From NCBI GenBank assembly GCA_965222515.1, contig CBDCUE010000021.1:124001-188000 (forward strand): a DNA stretch of 64,000 nt, in the 5' to 3' direction. The notes beneath the pieces were generated by a model that saw only the letters and a list, made by a program, of their open reading frames with translations, was not told the DNA's origin and made no database searches. Positions within the stretch are counted from its first letter, which is position 1; every line of letters starts with the position of its first letter. This DNA is from CBDCUE01 sp965222515. Its GTDB lineage: Bacteria > Pseudomonadota > Alphaproteobacteria > Rickettsiales > JABIRX01. Shown in pieces: positions 44,157-53,123 of the stretch. The position numbers and the translations under genes are program-made.

Positions 44157-44611
44157 CAAATAATTATAGATTAGGTGTAGGAATTATTTTAATTAATAAG
44201 CAGAAAAAAATATTTGCAGGCAGAAGATCTGACAATTTTAGCAAGGCTTGGCAAATGCCTCAAGGTGGCATAGATAAGCAAGAAAATCCTTTGGATGCTG
44301 CTTATCGAGAATTATTTGAAGAAACTTCTGTAAAATCAGTTAATTTATTATCTTCTAGCAAAAAATGGTATAAATATAGGTTATCTCAAGAATTTGTGCC
44401 TCAATATTGGCAAGGAGAATATATTGGGCAGAAACAAAAATGGTTTTTAATGGAGTTTTTAGGGGATGATTCTGAAATTAATGTAGCAACCAAAGAACCT
44501 GAATTTATTGAATGGCAATGGCAAGATTCTGACTTTTTATTAGATAATATTGTTGATTTCAAAAAGGATCTATATAATTCATTATTTAAAGATTTTAAAA
44601 AATTCTTGTAG
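44153..44611 (+). CDS. rppH: RNA pyrophosphohydrolase (Nudix)
   Basis: Removes pyrophosphate from mRNA 5' ends, starting decay. 152 residues. Starts YRLGVGIILINKQKKIFAGR; Nudix box GGIDKQENPLDAAYRELFEE and TSV, all key Gly/Glu residues present; WQGEYIGQKQKWFLMEF in the second half. ATGA overlap with the prepilin peptidase gene. This is a compact alphaproteobacterial form. Diadenosine polyphosphate hydrolase activity is the alternative label for the same family. Confidence 0.95.
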   Translation: MTNNYRLGVGIILINKQKKIFAGRRSDNFSKAWQMPQGGIDKQENPLDAAYRELFEETSVKSVNLLSSSKKWYKYRLSQEFVPQYWQGEYIGQKQKWFLMEFLGDDSEINVATKEPEFIEWQWQDSDFLLDNIVDFKKDLYNSLFKDFKKFL

Positions 44612-44663
44612 ATTAATATTTGTTTAATATAATGGCTTGCCAACTTAATAATATATAATAAAG

Positions 44664-44897
44664 ATGAAAAAAAACACACATCCAGAATATCACAAAATAA
44701 AAGTTCTAATGACAGATGGAACAGAGTTTGAAACTAGATCTAGCTGGGGCAAAGAAGGTGCTGTTTTAAAATTAGATGTTGATCCAACAACTCATCCTGC
44801 TTGGTCTGGAGGAGGAGCTTTTATCAACGAGAACATCAGCAAAATAGCCAAATTTAAAGAAAAGTTTGGTAGTGTTTTTTCTCTTGACGAAGATTAA
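44664..44897 (+). CDS. rpmE: Ribosomal protein L31
   Basis: Large-subunit protein at the subunit bridge. 77 residues: KKNTHPEYHKIKVLMTDGTE, then a domain ending HPAWSGGGAFI and KFKEKFGSVF. No cysteine, so the zinc-free (C minus) form. Stands 52 bp after rppH and 20 bp before hemJ. Confidence 0.95.
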   Translation: MKKNTHPEYHKIKVLMTDGTEFETRSSWGKEGAVLKLDVDPTTHPAWSGGGAFINENISKIAKFKEKFGSVFSLDED

Positions 44898-44917
44898 TAG
44901 TTTGTTAATAGATAAAT

Positions 44918-45361
44918 ATGGATTCTTTTCTAGTTTATAAAATAATAAAATCTTTACATATCATCTCTGTTATTTCTTGGATGGTAGGAATGTTATATTT
45001 ACCAAGATTATTTGTTTATCATACACAAGCCACTAAAAAATCTGAAACAAGCGAGACTTTTAAAATAATGGAAAAAAAATTGCTAAAATTCATTATGAAT
45101 CCAGCAATGATTTTGAGTTATTTTTTTGCTATTATTTTGATTATTCAATTTCCTGAATATTATAAAAATGCAGGATGGCTACACACAAAAATATTATTAG
45201 TGCTAATCTTATCAGCTCTTCATGGTTATTTTGCAGTTACTGTAAAAAAATTTGCAACTGATCAGAACATAAAAACAGCAAAATTTTACAAAATTATCAA
45301 TGAGATACCTACAATATTAATGATATTAATTGTTGTTTTAGTGGTTGTAAGACCTTTTTAA
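44918..45361 (+). CDS. hemJ: Protoporphyrinogen oxidase HemJ
   Basis: Membrane protein of haem synthesis converting protoporphyrinogen IX to protoporphyrin IX. 147 residues, four hydrophobic segments. The N-terminal LHIISVISWMVGMLYLPRLF and VYH is the family signature with the conserved His, and the distal segment LHTKILLVLILSALHGYFAV contains the Lys. Present in many alphaproteobacteria instead of HemG/HemY. It ends 143 bp before the convergent trxB end. Confidence 0.93.
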   Translation: MDSFLVYKIIKSLHIISVISWMVGMLYLPRLFVYHTQATKKSETSETFKIMEKKLLKFIMNPAMILSYFFAIILIIQFPEYYKNAGWLHTKILLVLILSALHGYFAVTVKKFATDQNIKTAKFYKIINEIPTILMILIVVLVVVRPF

Positions 45362-45503
45362 TACAGGCAGGCAGGGATTTAGTGCAGAGAGGGCAAGTTA
45401 TCAGTAATTTTAAATTAAAAAAAATAGAAAAAAAGACCCAAGGTAATAGTAGCAATTCTATTGTAGCACAGTTTGATATTGCGAGAATTTACTTTGTTTG
45501 TAT

Positions 45504-46445
45504 CTATTCAGATAAAAATTTCTCCGCATCAAGTGCGGCCATACATCCTGTTCCTGCTGCTGTTACTGCTTGTCTATAAATTTTATCTTGCACATCTCCA
45601 CAAGCAAAAACTCCTTTGATATTTGTGTTTGCTGTGCCTTTTTCAGTAATAATATAGTTTTCTTCATCCATTTGCAAAAAGTCTTTGAAAATTTTAGTGT
45701 TCGGATTGTGTCCGATAGCAATAAATACTCCATTTATTGCCATATCAAAAATTTTATTAGTCTTGTTGTTTAAAAGTTTTACTCCTGTTACTAATTTTGG
45801 CTCTTTGCTTCCTATAATTTCTTGCAATTCTGTGTCCCATAACATTTTTATTTTGTCATTTTTAAATAATCTTGCTTGCAAAATTTTTTCTGCTCTTAAT
45901 TCATCTCTTCTATGCACTAAATAAACCTTTTTGGCATGGTTAGTTAAAAACAAAGCCTCTTCTACCGCAGTATTTCCTCCACCAACTACAATAACATCTT
46001 TGTTTCTAAAGAAAAAACCATCACAAGTAGCACAGCCTGACACCCCAAAACCTTGGAATTCGTGCTCACTTGGCAATCCTAGCCATCTTGCAATCGCTCC
46101 TGTTGCAATAATTACAGAATCTGCCTGATATTCCATTCCATCACCATCCCAAGCCTTAAAAACTTTGTCTTTTTTAGAAAAATCTACTTTTCTAATATGT
46201 GAAATAATTATTTCTGTGCCCACATTTTTTGCTTGTGCTGACATTTGCTCCATTAACCAAGGTCCTTGAATTACATCCGCAAATCCAGGATAATTTTCAA
46301 CATCGGTAGTAATAGTTAATTGCCCTCCTACTTCATTTCCTGTGACTAATATTGGTTGTAAATTTGCTCTTGCTGCATAAATTGCAGCACTATAACCCGC
46401 AGGTCCTGAACCGATTATCAAAGTTTTTGTTTTTTTTACTGACAT
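45504..46445 (-). CDS. trxB: Thioredoxin reductase
   Basis: FAD/NADPH enzyme reducing thioredoxin. 313 residues from ATG 46445 (MSVKKTKTLIIGSGPAGYSA). FAD site GSGPAGYSAA, redox pair Cys138-Ala-Thr-Cys141 (SGCATCDGFFF), NADPH site VVGGGNTAVEEAL and C-terminal FACGDVQD. An extended frame to 46526 is less likely because the family starts at this ATG and the extension reaches the nadK start on the other strand. Divergent from nadK. Confidence 0.96.
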   Translation of the reverse strand: MSVKKTKTLIIGSGPAGYSAAIYAARANLQPILVTGNEVGGQLTITTDVENYPGFADVIQGPWLMEQMSAQAKNVGTEIIISHIRKVDFSKKDKVFKAWDGDGMEYQADSVIIATGAIARWLGLPSEHEFQGFGVSGCATCDGFFFRNKDVIVVGGGNTAVEEALFLTNHAKKVYLVHRRDELRAEKILQARLFKNDKIKMLWDTELQEIIGSKEPKLVTGVKLLNNKTNKIFDMAINGVFIAIGHNPNTKIFKDFLQMDEENYIITEKGTANTNIKGVFACGDVQDKIYRQAVTAAGTGCMAALDAEKFLSE

Positions 46446-46531
46446 TGTTATTAATTTAATTTGATTTACTATTTTTAATATAGTATAGTATATAAACATA
46501 AATTTATTATAGTAAAAATCAATCATTGCTT

Positions 46532-47296
46532 ATGAAATTAGCTTTATTATCTGATAATACCAAAATATCCAACATTGTTGAAAAAAAATTAAAAGGTTTT
46601 TGCGAATTTGCTCAAGATCCAAGCAATGCAGAAATAATTGTTGTTCTAGGAGGAGATGGCTTTATGCTCCATTCCATTCATAAATATAGAAAATATGGGG
46701 CAAGTTTTTATGGTGTTAATTGTGGTTCTGTTGGTTTCTTATTGAATAAATTAATTATTGGCAGTAATTTTATAAAAAAATTAAAAAAAGCAAAACATAC
46801 TTCAATATACCCTATTTTGATGGAAGCAACAGATAAACACGGGAAAAAATATAGTTCCCTTGCCTTTAACGAAATATCTTTATTTAGACAAACTAATCAA
46901 TCTAGTACCATAAAAGTTATTATTGATAAAAAAGTAAAAATTAAAACTTTAATAGGTGATGGTATATTAGTTGCTACCCCAGCAGGAAGCAGTGCCTATA
47001 ATTTCTCTGCAGGAGGTCCAATCATCCCGCTTTGTAGCAATTTACTTGCTATCACTCCCATAAATCCATCTCGTCCTAAACAATGGAGAGGGGCTTTGAT
47101 TCCAAGTGATTTAAAAATAAAACTAGTTATTGATGATGAAAACAACAAAAGACCAATTAGTGCCACCGCTGATTTTTTTGAATTTAGAGATATAGCCGAA
47201 GTTTCATTAATAAAATCCGTTCAAGATAAAGTAATCTTATTATTTGACCAAGATAATTTATTAGAGCATAAATTAATCGCAGAGCAGTTTTTGTAA
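46532..47296 (+). CDS. nadK: NAD kinase
   Basis: Phosphorylates NAD to NADP. 254 residues from ATG 46532 (a TTG six bases upstream is the other possible start). VVLGGDGFMLHSIH contains the GGDG ATP motif at residues 40-43, then YGVNCGSVGFLLN, a FNEISLFR segment, and the NAD site GDGILVATPAGSSAYNFSAG. Divergent from trxB with 86 bp between the starts, which must hold both promoters. Confidence 0.95.
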   Translation: MKLALLSDNTKISNIVEKKLKGFCEFAQDPSNAEIIVVLGGDGFMLHSIHKYRKYGASFYGVNCGSVGFLLNKLIIGSNFIKKLKKAKHTSIYPILMEATDKHGKKYSSLAFNEISLFRQTNQSSTIKVIIDKKVKIKTLIGDGILVATPAGSSAYNFSAGGPIIPLCSNLLAITPINPSRPKQWRGALIPSDLKIKLVIDDENNKRPISATADFFEFRDIAEVSLIKSVQDKVILLFDQDNLLEHKLIAEQFL

Positions 47297-47480
47297 TAAA
47301 GAAAAAAAGTATAAAAAGGCAACAATTCTATTTTTTATAATTAAAATTGTTGATAAAAAGGGATAAAGATTGTTTGAATTTTGTTTCAGTTGTGGGAATA
47401 TGTTATACTTATTAGTTTTTTAAGAAAATATTAATGATATTAATAAAAATATTCTATATTATTAGTAAAAAATACTAAAA

Positions 47481-48680
47481 ATGATGCGAAAAAAACATAT
47501 AGTTGAAGTAGGAAATGTTAAAATAGGGGGGGAGTATCCTGTTGTGGTCCAATCTATGACTAATTCTGATACTGAAAATGCTATTGCTACTGCAGAGCAA
47601 ATTATAGAATTATATAATGCAGGAAGTGAGATTGTTAGAATCACGGTAAACACAGAAACAGCAGCAAAAAACATTACTAAAATACAAAATTATTTAGTTC
47701 AACGAGGCTTTGAGAACATACCAATAGTTGGAGATTTTCACTATAATGGGCATTTATTATTACAAAAATATCCAGAAATGGCTCAAATTCTAGCTAAATA
47801 TCGAATAAATCCAGGAAATGTTGGTTTTGGTAAGAAAAGAGATAATCAATTTGAGATTATGATTGAGCAGGCGATAAAATATAACAAACCAGTTAGAATT
47901 GGAGTAAATTGGGGTAGTTTAGACAAGTATTTATCTGCAAAATTGATGGATAAAAATAAAAACAGCAAGAATCCTTTAAGTTCTACAGAAATTTTAAAGA
48001 AATCTTTGATAGAATCTGCTTTAATCAGCAGTAAAAAGGCAGAAGAAATTGGTTTGGCAAAGAATAAGATCATTTTGTCTTGCAAAGTAAGCGAGGTACC
48101 TGATTTAATTGATATTTATCAAAAACTAGATAAATTATGTGATTATCCATTACATTTAGGCTTAACAGAAGCAGGAATTGGGTCAAAAGGAATTGTAGCT
48201 TCTGCAGTTGCTCTTGGCATTTTGTTAAAACAAAATATTGGAAACACCATCAGAGTCTCAATCACCCCTCTTAGCACCGAACCTAGAACAAAAGAGGTTA
48301 ATATTTGCCAAGAAATTATTCAAGTAATGGGAATTAGAGCTTTTAAGCCACTAGTTACTTCTTGCCCTGGATGTGGCAGGACTAGCAGTGTGTTTTTTCA
48401 AGAACTAGCAGAAAATATTCAAAATTTTATTGAAGAAGAAATGCCTATTTGGAAAAAAGAATATCCTAAGGCAAAAGATGTAAAAATAGCAGTAATGGGT
48501 TGCATTGTTAATGGACCAGGTGAGAGCAAATATGCAAATATTGGTATTTCTTTACCTGGCAATGGTGAAGATCCATCAGCACCTGTTTTTATTGACGGCA
48601 AAAAAGCAACCACCCTAAAAGGCAAAAACATCTCAAAAGATTTTAGAAATATCATCAAAGATTACATTAAAAATTTATAA
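47481..48680 (+). CDS. ispG: 4-hydroxy-3-methylbut-2-en-1-yl diphosphate synthase
   Basis: [4Fe-4S] enzyme of the non-mevalonate isoprenoid pathway. 399 residues. VVVQSMTNSDTENAIATAEQ at the start, then a TIM-barrel middle; iron-sulphur ligands in CPGCGRT and GCIVNGPGE. It is followed at once by a palindromic repeat. The upstream 184 bp contain only an 8-bp inverted pair CAACAATT / AATTGTTG near 47325 after nadK. Confidence 0.96.
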   Translation: MMRKKHIVEVGNVKIGGEYPVVVQSMTNSDTENAIATAEQIIELYNAGSEIVRITVNTETAAKNITKIQNYLVQRGFENIPIVGDFHYNGHLLLQKYPEMAQILAKYRINPGNVGFGKKRDNQFEIMIEQAIKYNKPVRIGVNWGSLDKYLSAKLMDKNKNSKNPLSSTEILKKSLIESALISSKKAEEIGLAKNKIILSCKVSEVPDLIDIYQKLDKLCDYPLHLGLTEAGIGSKGIVASAVALGILLKQNIGNTIRVSITPLSTEPRTKEVNICQEIIQVMGIRAFKPLVTSCPGCGRTSSVFFQELAENIQNFIEEEMPIWKKEYPKAKDVKIAVMGCIVNGPGESKYANIGISLPGNGEDPSAPVFIDGKKATTLKGKNISKDFRNIIKDYIKNL

Positions 48681-48972
48681 TATACTAATCTGATTTCAAA
48701 ATGTTGATTTTATCAAATTATTTTTGAGGATAAAATCAATATTTTGAGATTAGATGAGTATATGTTGATAATTTAATCTTAATATGGTAAATTAAGCAAG
48801 GATGTTTAATACAAGTTTCTTGATATGTTATAATAAAAAAACCTCGGGGAAATGCTCCCCCTCAAGGGGGAAACAATTACTTTTGGTGTTTTTTCTATTG
48901 CAATACAGTCTGTTTTTGTAAGAGTCAAAACTGCAACAACAACCTTAACTTAAAAAAGAACTTTAAAAAATT
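48681..48972. repeat. Palindromic repeats between ispG and ubiE
   Basis: 48681-48765 is an imperfect 33-bp inverted repeat (ATACTAATCTGATTTCAAAA and TGTTGATTTTATC against GATAAAATCAATATTTTGAG), related to 17029-17087. 48838-48920 holds a piece of the GGAGC element family (CCTCGGGGAAATGCTCCCCC, then AATTACTTTTGGTGTTTTTT). From about 48915 the first half of the ubiE leader element begins. Confidence 0.7.
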
Positions 48973-49041
48973 ATGTGTAAATGCTTCACAGATTGCAAAA
49001 CTGCAACCAACAACCTTAACTTTAAAAAAACAGAAAAGTTA
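48915..49041 (+). promoter_or_regulatory. Double GTGTAAATG leader element of ubiE
   Basis: First, partial copy 48915-48972 (AACTGCAACAACAACCTTAA), second copy 48972-49041 with ATGTGTAAATGCTTCACAGA, TTGCAAAACTGCAA as a small hairpin, and CAACAACCTTAACTTT plus A-rich tail. It carries the tiny frame MLHRLQNCNQQP (48981-49019). In a second frame it is open into ubiE from ATG 48973. Confidence 0.75.
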
Positions 49042-49737
49042 GTGCAGGGTGTTTTTAGTTCTGTTGCTAAAAAATATGATATTATGAATGATGTGATGTC
49101 TTTTGGTATTCATAGATTTTGGAAAGAGGAGTTAGTTAAAAAAGTTTTGTTACAAAAGGGGATAAGAATTTTAGATATGGCTGGGGGGACTGGCGATCTT
49201 AGTTTTTTATTATATAGCAAATTAAAAAAAAGAAATATTCAGGATTTTAATCTTACTATTGCAGATTTTAATCAAGAGATGTTAGATTATGGTCAGAAAA
49301 AAGCTCTTGATAAAAATATAATTTCAAAAAACATTTCGTGGCATCAGGATAATGGCGAGAAAAGCAAATTTAAGAATCAGTCATTTGATTATTATTTGAA
49401 TGCTTATGGTTTAAGAAATTTTACTGATTTAAAAAAGGGGGTTGCTGAGGCTTTTAGGGTTTTGAAAAAAGGCGGGGTATTTTTATGTTTAGAATTTAAT
49501 CAAGTAGAGAATAAATTTTTGCAGAAACTTTATGATTTTTATTCTTTAAACATTATTCCTAAAATTGGTTCTTTGATTACGGGGGATGAAGAGTCTTATA
49601 AATATTTTGTAGAGTCAATTAGAATGTTTCCTGACTCTAAAAAATTTCAAAAAATGCTTGAGCAGGCAGGTTTTTCTAGTACAACTTATCAAAAACTAAC
49701 TTTTGGCATTACAACTTTATATATAGCAAAAAAATGA
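48973..49737 (+). CDS. ubiE: Ubiquinone/menaquinone methyltransferase
   Basis: SAM-dependent C-methyltransferase of ubiquinone synthesis. SSVAKKYDIMNDVMSFGIHR is the family signature, then ILDMAGGTGDLSF (SAM motif I), YGLRNFTDLKKGVAEAFRVL and CLEFNQVENKF. The longest frame begins MCKCFTDCKTATNNLNFKKT, a peptide encoded by the leader repeat and almost the same as the one in front of ruvX. No inner ATG fits, but a GTG at 49042 does and sits where other genes place their start relative to the repeat, so the protein may start there (residue 24). Overlaps ubiB by 4 bp. Confidence 0.93.
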   Translation: MCKCFTDCKTATNNLNFKKTEKLVQGVFSSVAKKYDIMNDVMSFGIHRFWKEELVKKVLLQKGIRILDMAGGTGDLSFLLYSKLKKRNIQDFNLTIADFNQEMLDYGQKKALDKNIISKNISWHQDNGEKSKFKNQSFDYYLNAYGLRNFTDLKKGVAEAFRVLKKGGVFLCLEFNQVENKFLQKLYDFYSLNIIPKIGSLITGDEESYKYFVESIRMFPDSKKFQKMLEQAGFSSTTYQKLTFGITTLYIAKK

Positions 49738-51137
49738 AATTAATTCTTTCTTTCTTTTATTTTATAAAGATTTTTATCTATGGTCAATTATGTGGTTGTA
49801 ATTTTTTGTTAAAAAAAATTCCTTTTATAGGGTGGTTGTTTATTCCTTTTGATATTTTTGCTATTTTTTCATTAAAATTTTCTAAAGAAAAAAGAATTAG
49901 AATGTTGTTTTTGAAATTAGGTCCTACTTTTATAAAATTGGGTCAATTGCTTTCTACAAGATCGGATTTAGTGGGAAATGATATTGCTAATGAATTAGCT
50001 TTTTTGCAAGATAAGTTGCCATCTTTCAAATATAAATATGTGCAAGATACTATTAGAAAAGAATTGGGTGATGAGATAGAAAATTTATTTATTAAGTTTG
50101 ATAAAAATCCAGTGGCAGCGGCTTCTATTTCTCAAGTTCATTATGCGATAACTAATGATAAGAAAAAAGTTGCGGTAAAAATCTTAAGGCCTAAAATAGC
50201 AAAAATCTTTTTTAGAGAGATAAATGTTTTATATTTTATTGCTAGCTTTATTTCTTTTTTTAAAATTGCCAAAAGATTAAAATTAAAAGAAGTTATTAGG
50301 ATTTTTGAGGAAGCCACAAAAAAAGAGTTAGATTTAAGATTAGAGGCTGCATCTGCTAGTTGTTTAAAAGAAAATTTGGCAGGTGATAAAAATATTTACA
50401 TTCCAAAAATTTATTGGCATTTGACAGAAAAAAAAGTTTTGACTTTGGAGTGGTTAGATGGAATAAAAATTAGTGATACAAAAAAATTAAAAAAAGCGGG
50501 ATTCTCATTGAGTGAGTTAGCAGAAAATCTAATTTATTGTTATTTTAATCAAGCATATCAAAATGGCTTTTTTCATGCAGATATGCATCCAGGAAACATT
50601 TTGATAACAAAGCAAGGAAAGATTGCTTTTATAGATTTTGGTATTATGGGATATTTATCAAAAAAAGACAAAATTTATGTTACAAAAATCTTATATGGTT
50701 TTATAAAAAAAGATTATGACGAAATAGCAGAATTGCATTTATTGGCAGGTTATGTGCCAAAAGACACAAATTTAAAAGATTTTTCTCTTGCTTGTAGAGC
50801 TGTTATTGAGCCAATTTTTGGTTTACCAGTAAAAAGTTTTTCAATTGCAAAAATGTTAGCTCATTTATTTCAAGTAACTGAAAAATTTGGGATGGAAACT
50901 CAACCGCAATTATTACTATTACAAAAAACTCTATTTACCGTAGAAGGAGTTACAGCTAATTTGGATAGAGACATTAATATTTGGCAGATAGGAGAACCTT
51001 GGATGAGGCATTGGGCAAACAACAATTTGAGTTATCAAGAAAAGGCAAAAGATATTGTACAAGAATTAAAAAAATTAGGAGAGAAACTTCCTGAGATTAT
51101 GGATAAATTAATAGATAAACTGCATAAGGTGAGTTAA
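49734..51137 (+). CDS. ubiB: Ubiquinone biosynthesis kinase-like protein UbiB
   Basis: ABC1/ADCK atypical kinase or ATPase required for ubiquinone production, membrane associated. 467 residues. KxGQ motif in LGPTFIKLGQLLSTRSDLVG, AAASISQVHYA, conserved Lys VAVKILRPKI, the catalytic HADMHPGN, and IAFIDFGIMG (DFG). Last gene of the ubiE-ubiB pair, as in Rickettsiales. C-terminal membrane segments are poorly defined. Ends convergent with the 584-residue protein gene. Confidence 0.95.
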   Translation: MKLILSFFYFIKIFIYGQLCGCNFLLKKIPFIGWLFIPFDIFAIFSLKFSKEKRIRMLFLKLGPTFIKLGQLLSTRSDLVGNDIANELAFLQDKLPSFKYKYVQDTIRKELGDEIENLFIKFDKNPVAAASISQVHYAITNDKKKVAVKILRPKIAKIFFREINVLYFIASFISFFKIAKRLKLKEVIRIFEEATKKELDLRLEAASASCLKENLAGDKNIYIPKIYWHLTEKKVLTLEWLDGIKISDTKKLKKAGFSLSELAENLIYCYFNQAYQNGFFHADMHPGNILITKQGKIAFIDFGIMGYLSKKDKIYVTKILYGFIKKDYDEIAELHLLAGYVPKDTNLKDFSLACRAVIEPIFGLPVKSFSIAKMLAHLFQVTEKFGMETQPQLLLLQKTLFTVEGVTANLDRDINIWQIGEPWMRHWANNNLSYQEKAKDIVQELKKLGEKLPEIMDKLIDKLHKVS

Positions 51138-51173
51138 GCAACAAGCCACTTACACAACAGAATCTCGTCTATC

Positions 51174-51203
51174 ATACACTAAAACAAAATTGTTTTAGTG
51201 TAT
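51174..51203. terminator. 14-bp palindrome between ubiB and the 584-residue gene
   Basis: ATACACTAAAACAA / TTGTTTTAGTGTAT around two bases. The stop codon of the minus-strand gene lies inside it. Just before it is ACTTACACAACAGAATCTCG, similar to the sequence beside the palindrome behind the LRR gene (7335). Probably a two-way terminator. Confidence 0.5.
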
Positions 51204-52949
51204 TCTTGGTAAATAACATTTTTTTATATTACTGATAGATGTTATATTAGATATATTTGGATTAATTTTTTTTTGTTTTTGCAACATTTGTTGTATTATT
51301 TTATTTGATAAATTATAGGTAAGTATTGTTTCTTTAGGATAATATGCTGCTTCATATACATCTCGAGAATTATTACCTTCTTGGATAGTAATAATGTTAT
51401 TTCTAAGTAATGTTGTTATTATGTTGTTTTCTAATGAGGTTTTACTATAATTTGTTAATGGGGTTCTAGTATAATTGTTTATTTTGCAGGAATCAGAGAG
51501 CTTTTTATTTAATCCAGCATTAGATAATTGAAATAATAATATTTCTATATTATATTTGGTTAAATTTTGTGTTAAATCTTTTAATTGTGTTTTCTTATCA
51601 TTTATATCTAATATTGTTAATGGAGAGAAGCTTATATATGATATTTGCTTAATATTTAATGCTTGTAATTCATTATCGTTACTTGTGGTAATAACATTTT
51701 TATTTTTTGTTTGTGAATGTAATTTTGTAGCTATAGAGGCTTGCATAAATTCGTAAGAATTACCATATATACTGTCTGCATAAAAAACATTATTTCTGTT
51801 ATTAAAGAAATGTGTTTTAAAATTTAGAAACCCACGGTTTGAATTATTATTTGTGATTTTGTCATAATAATAAGGCTGATAAAATATTATTGATTTGTTT
51901 TTTTCTAAACACTTATCTAATCTTAATTCTAGATTTTTCTTAATAGAGCTAAATTCTTTATCATTTTTACTTGAAATAGATTCTATTATCATAGAATTAA
52001 CTGGGATTACCACAAGATCATTCTTTGAATTAATTGTGTAATCTAATATATATATTAATGTAATTAAGAAATCTCTTAAATCTCCAGATGATATTTCTGC
52101 AATAATTAAAGGAGATTGAGGAGTTTGTTTATTTAAAAAATTACCTAACTTTTCTTTAGTTATTGCTATTTCTTTTAAACTTTGATTAAATGTTATAAAA
52201 TAATTAGTGTTTTTATTAATTTTTATAAATGGAATATTAGCATCAAAAGTTTTTATAATAGGTGCATGATTTATTATTTTAGTTACTTGAGCAACCACAA
52301 ACCCTTCATTGTAATTACCTAATTGATTCTCAATCTTTACATTAAAAAAAGGATCTTTTTTATAATCTTGAGGGTGCATTGATGAAGAAAATATTAAAGA
52401 GCAATATTCATATAAAGCTTTTTTATTTTTAAAATCATCTTCAAGTCTCTGCATTATATATTGTACATAAATCGCAGCAGAGTCTGTTCCAGAAATAAAT
52501 TTGATATTGGTTCTATACCTTTCTTTTTTTGCCTTGTTAATTTCACTATTTATTGCTTCATATATAGCCTCTAATTCTTTTTTAGCAAAAGCTAAGCTAT
52601 CAGTCTCTAGGTCAGTATTTTCATTCACTAATATTTCTCTTGGGTTATTAAAATGCTCCAAAAGATTTGTTTTAATAAGATCGTAATTTTCTAATTTATG
52701 ACCTTTTTTTATCTTATTATATAAATTAACAATCTCATATTTGTAAGATTCTGTTATGAAGTCCTTGTTTTTTACTATATTATCTAATTTTATAGCTAGC
52801 TCATTCTTATTTATGTTTATGCAGTTTTGTAATATATATCTTTTCAATAACCGTTCAAACAAATTATATTTTTCTACTAATTCATTATTAGAGTTATGAA
52901 CCATATTAAATGTTCCACCTAATGTAATATAAGTTGTTTGCTGTCTCAT
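51195..52949 (-). CDS. Unrecognised 584-residue protein
   Basis: I do not recognise this protein. It is rich in Asn, Lys and Ile, has no signal peptide, no clear membrane segment and no repeats I can see. An N-terminal helical part (LFERLLKRYILQNCININKN; FAKKELEAIYEAINSEINKA) is followed by a mixed region with IKFISGTDSAAIYVQYIMQR, SPLIIAEISSGDLRDFLITL, VVIPVNSMIIESI and VFYADSIYGNSYEFMQA. The end is RNNIITIQEGNNSRDVYEAA. An inner start at 52904 (MVHNSNNELVEKYN) is possible. Like the LRR gene it adjoins a palindrome with the same flanking words. It may be a host-interaction or defence protein, but nothing in the sequence proves either. Confidence 0.75.
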   Translation of the reverse strand: MRQQTTYITLGGTFNMVHNSNNELVEKYNLFERLLKRYILQNCININKNELAIKLDNIVKNKDFITESYKYEIVNLYNKIKKGHKLENYDLIKTNLLEHFNNPREILVNENTDLETDSLAFAKKELEAIYEAINSEINKAKKERYRTNIKFISGTDSAAIYVQYIMQRLEDDFKNKKALYEYCSLIFSSSMHPQDYKKDPFFNVKIENQLGNYNEGFVVAQVTKIINHAPIIKTFDANIPFIKINKNTNYFITFNQSLKEIAITKEKLGNFLNKQTPQSPLIIAEISSGDLRDFLITLIYILDYTINSKNDLVVIPVNSMIIESISSKNDKEFSSIKKNLELRLDKCLEKNKSIIFYQPYYYDKITNNNSNRGFLNFKTHFFNNRNNVFYADSIYGNSYEFMQASIATKLHSQTKNKNVITTSNDNELQALNIKQISYISFSPLTILDINDKKTQLKDLTQNLTKYNIEILLFQLSNAGLNKKLSDSCKINNYTRTPLTNYSKTSLENNIITTLLRNNIITIQEGNNSRDVYEAAYYPKETILTYNLSNKIIQQMLQKQKKINPNISNITSISNIKKCYLPRIH

Positions 52950-53123
52950 GTTTTCATTTATAGAACAAGTTTTAGGGCTAGTAAATTATTTTAAAGCTCA
53001 TAATAAAAGATTATAATGGACAAAACAAAGTTATACAAGTGTTTTAATATTGCATTTTTTAGCTTGTGCAATACTCTTATATTATTTAAACTTTATAATT
53101 AGAAAAATTTAATTCTAAAAAAA

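Noticed and set aside
45382..45579. 65-codon plus-strand frame between hemJ and trxB
   Set aside because: Partly antisense to trxB, low-complexity, no ribosome site.
46446..46526. 27-codon extension of TrxB
   Set aside because: The FAD-binding N-terminus begins right after ATG 46445 as in the family, and the extension would reach into the nadK start.
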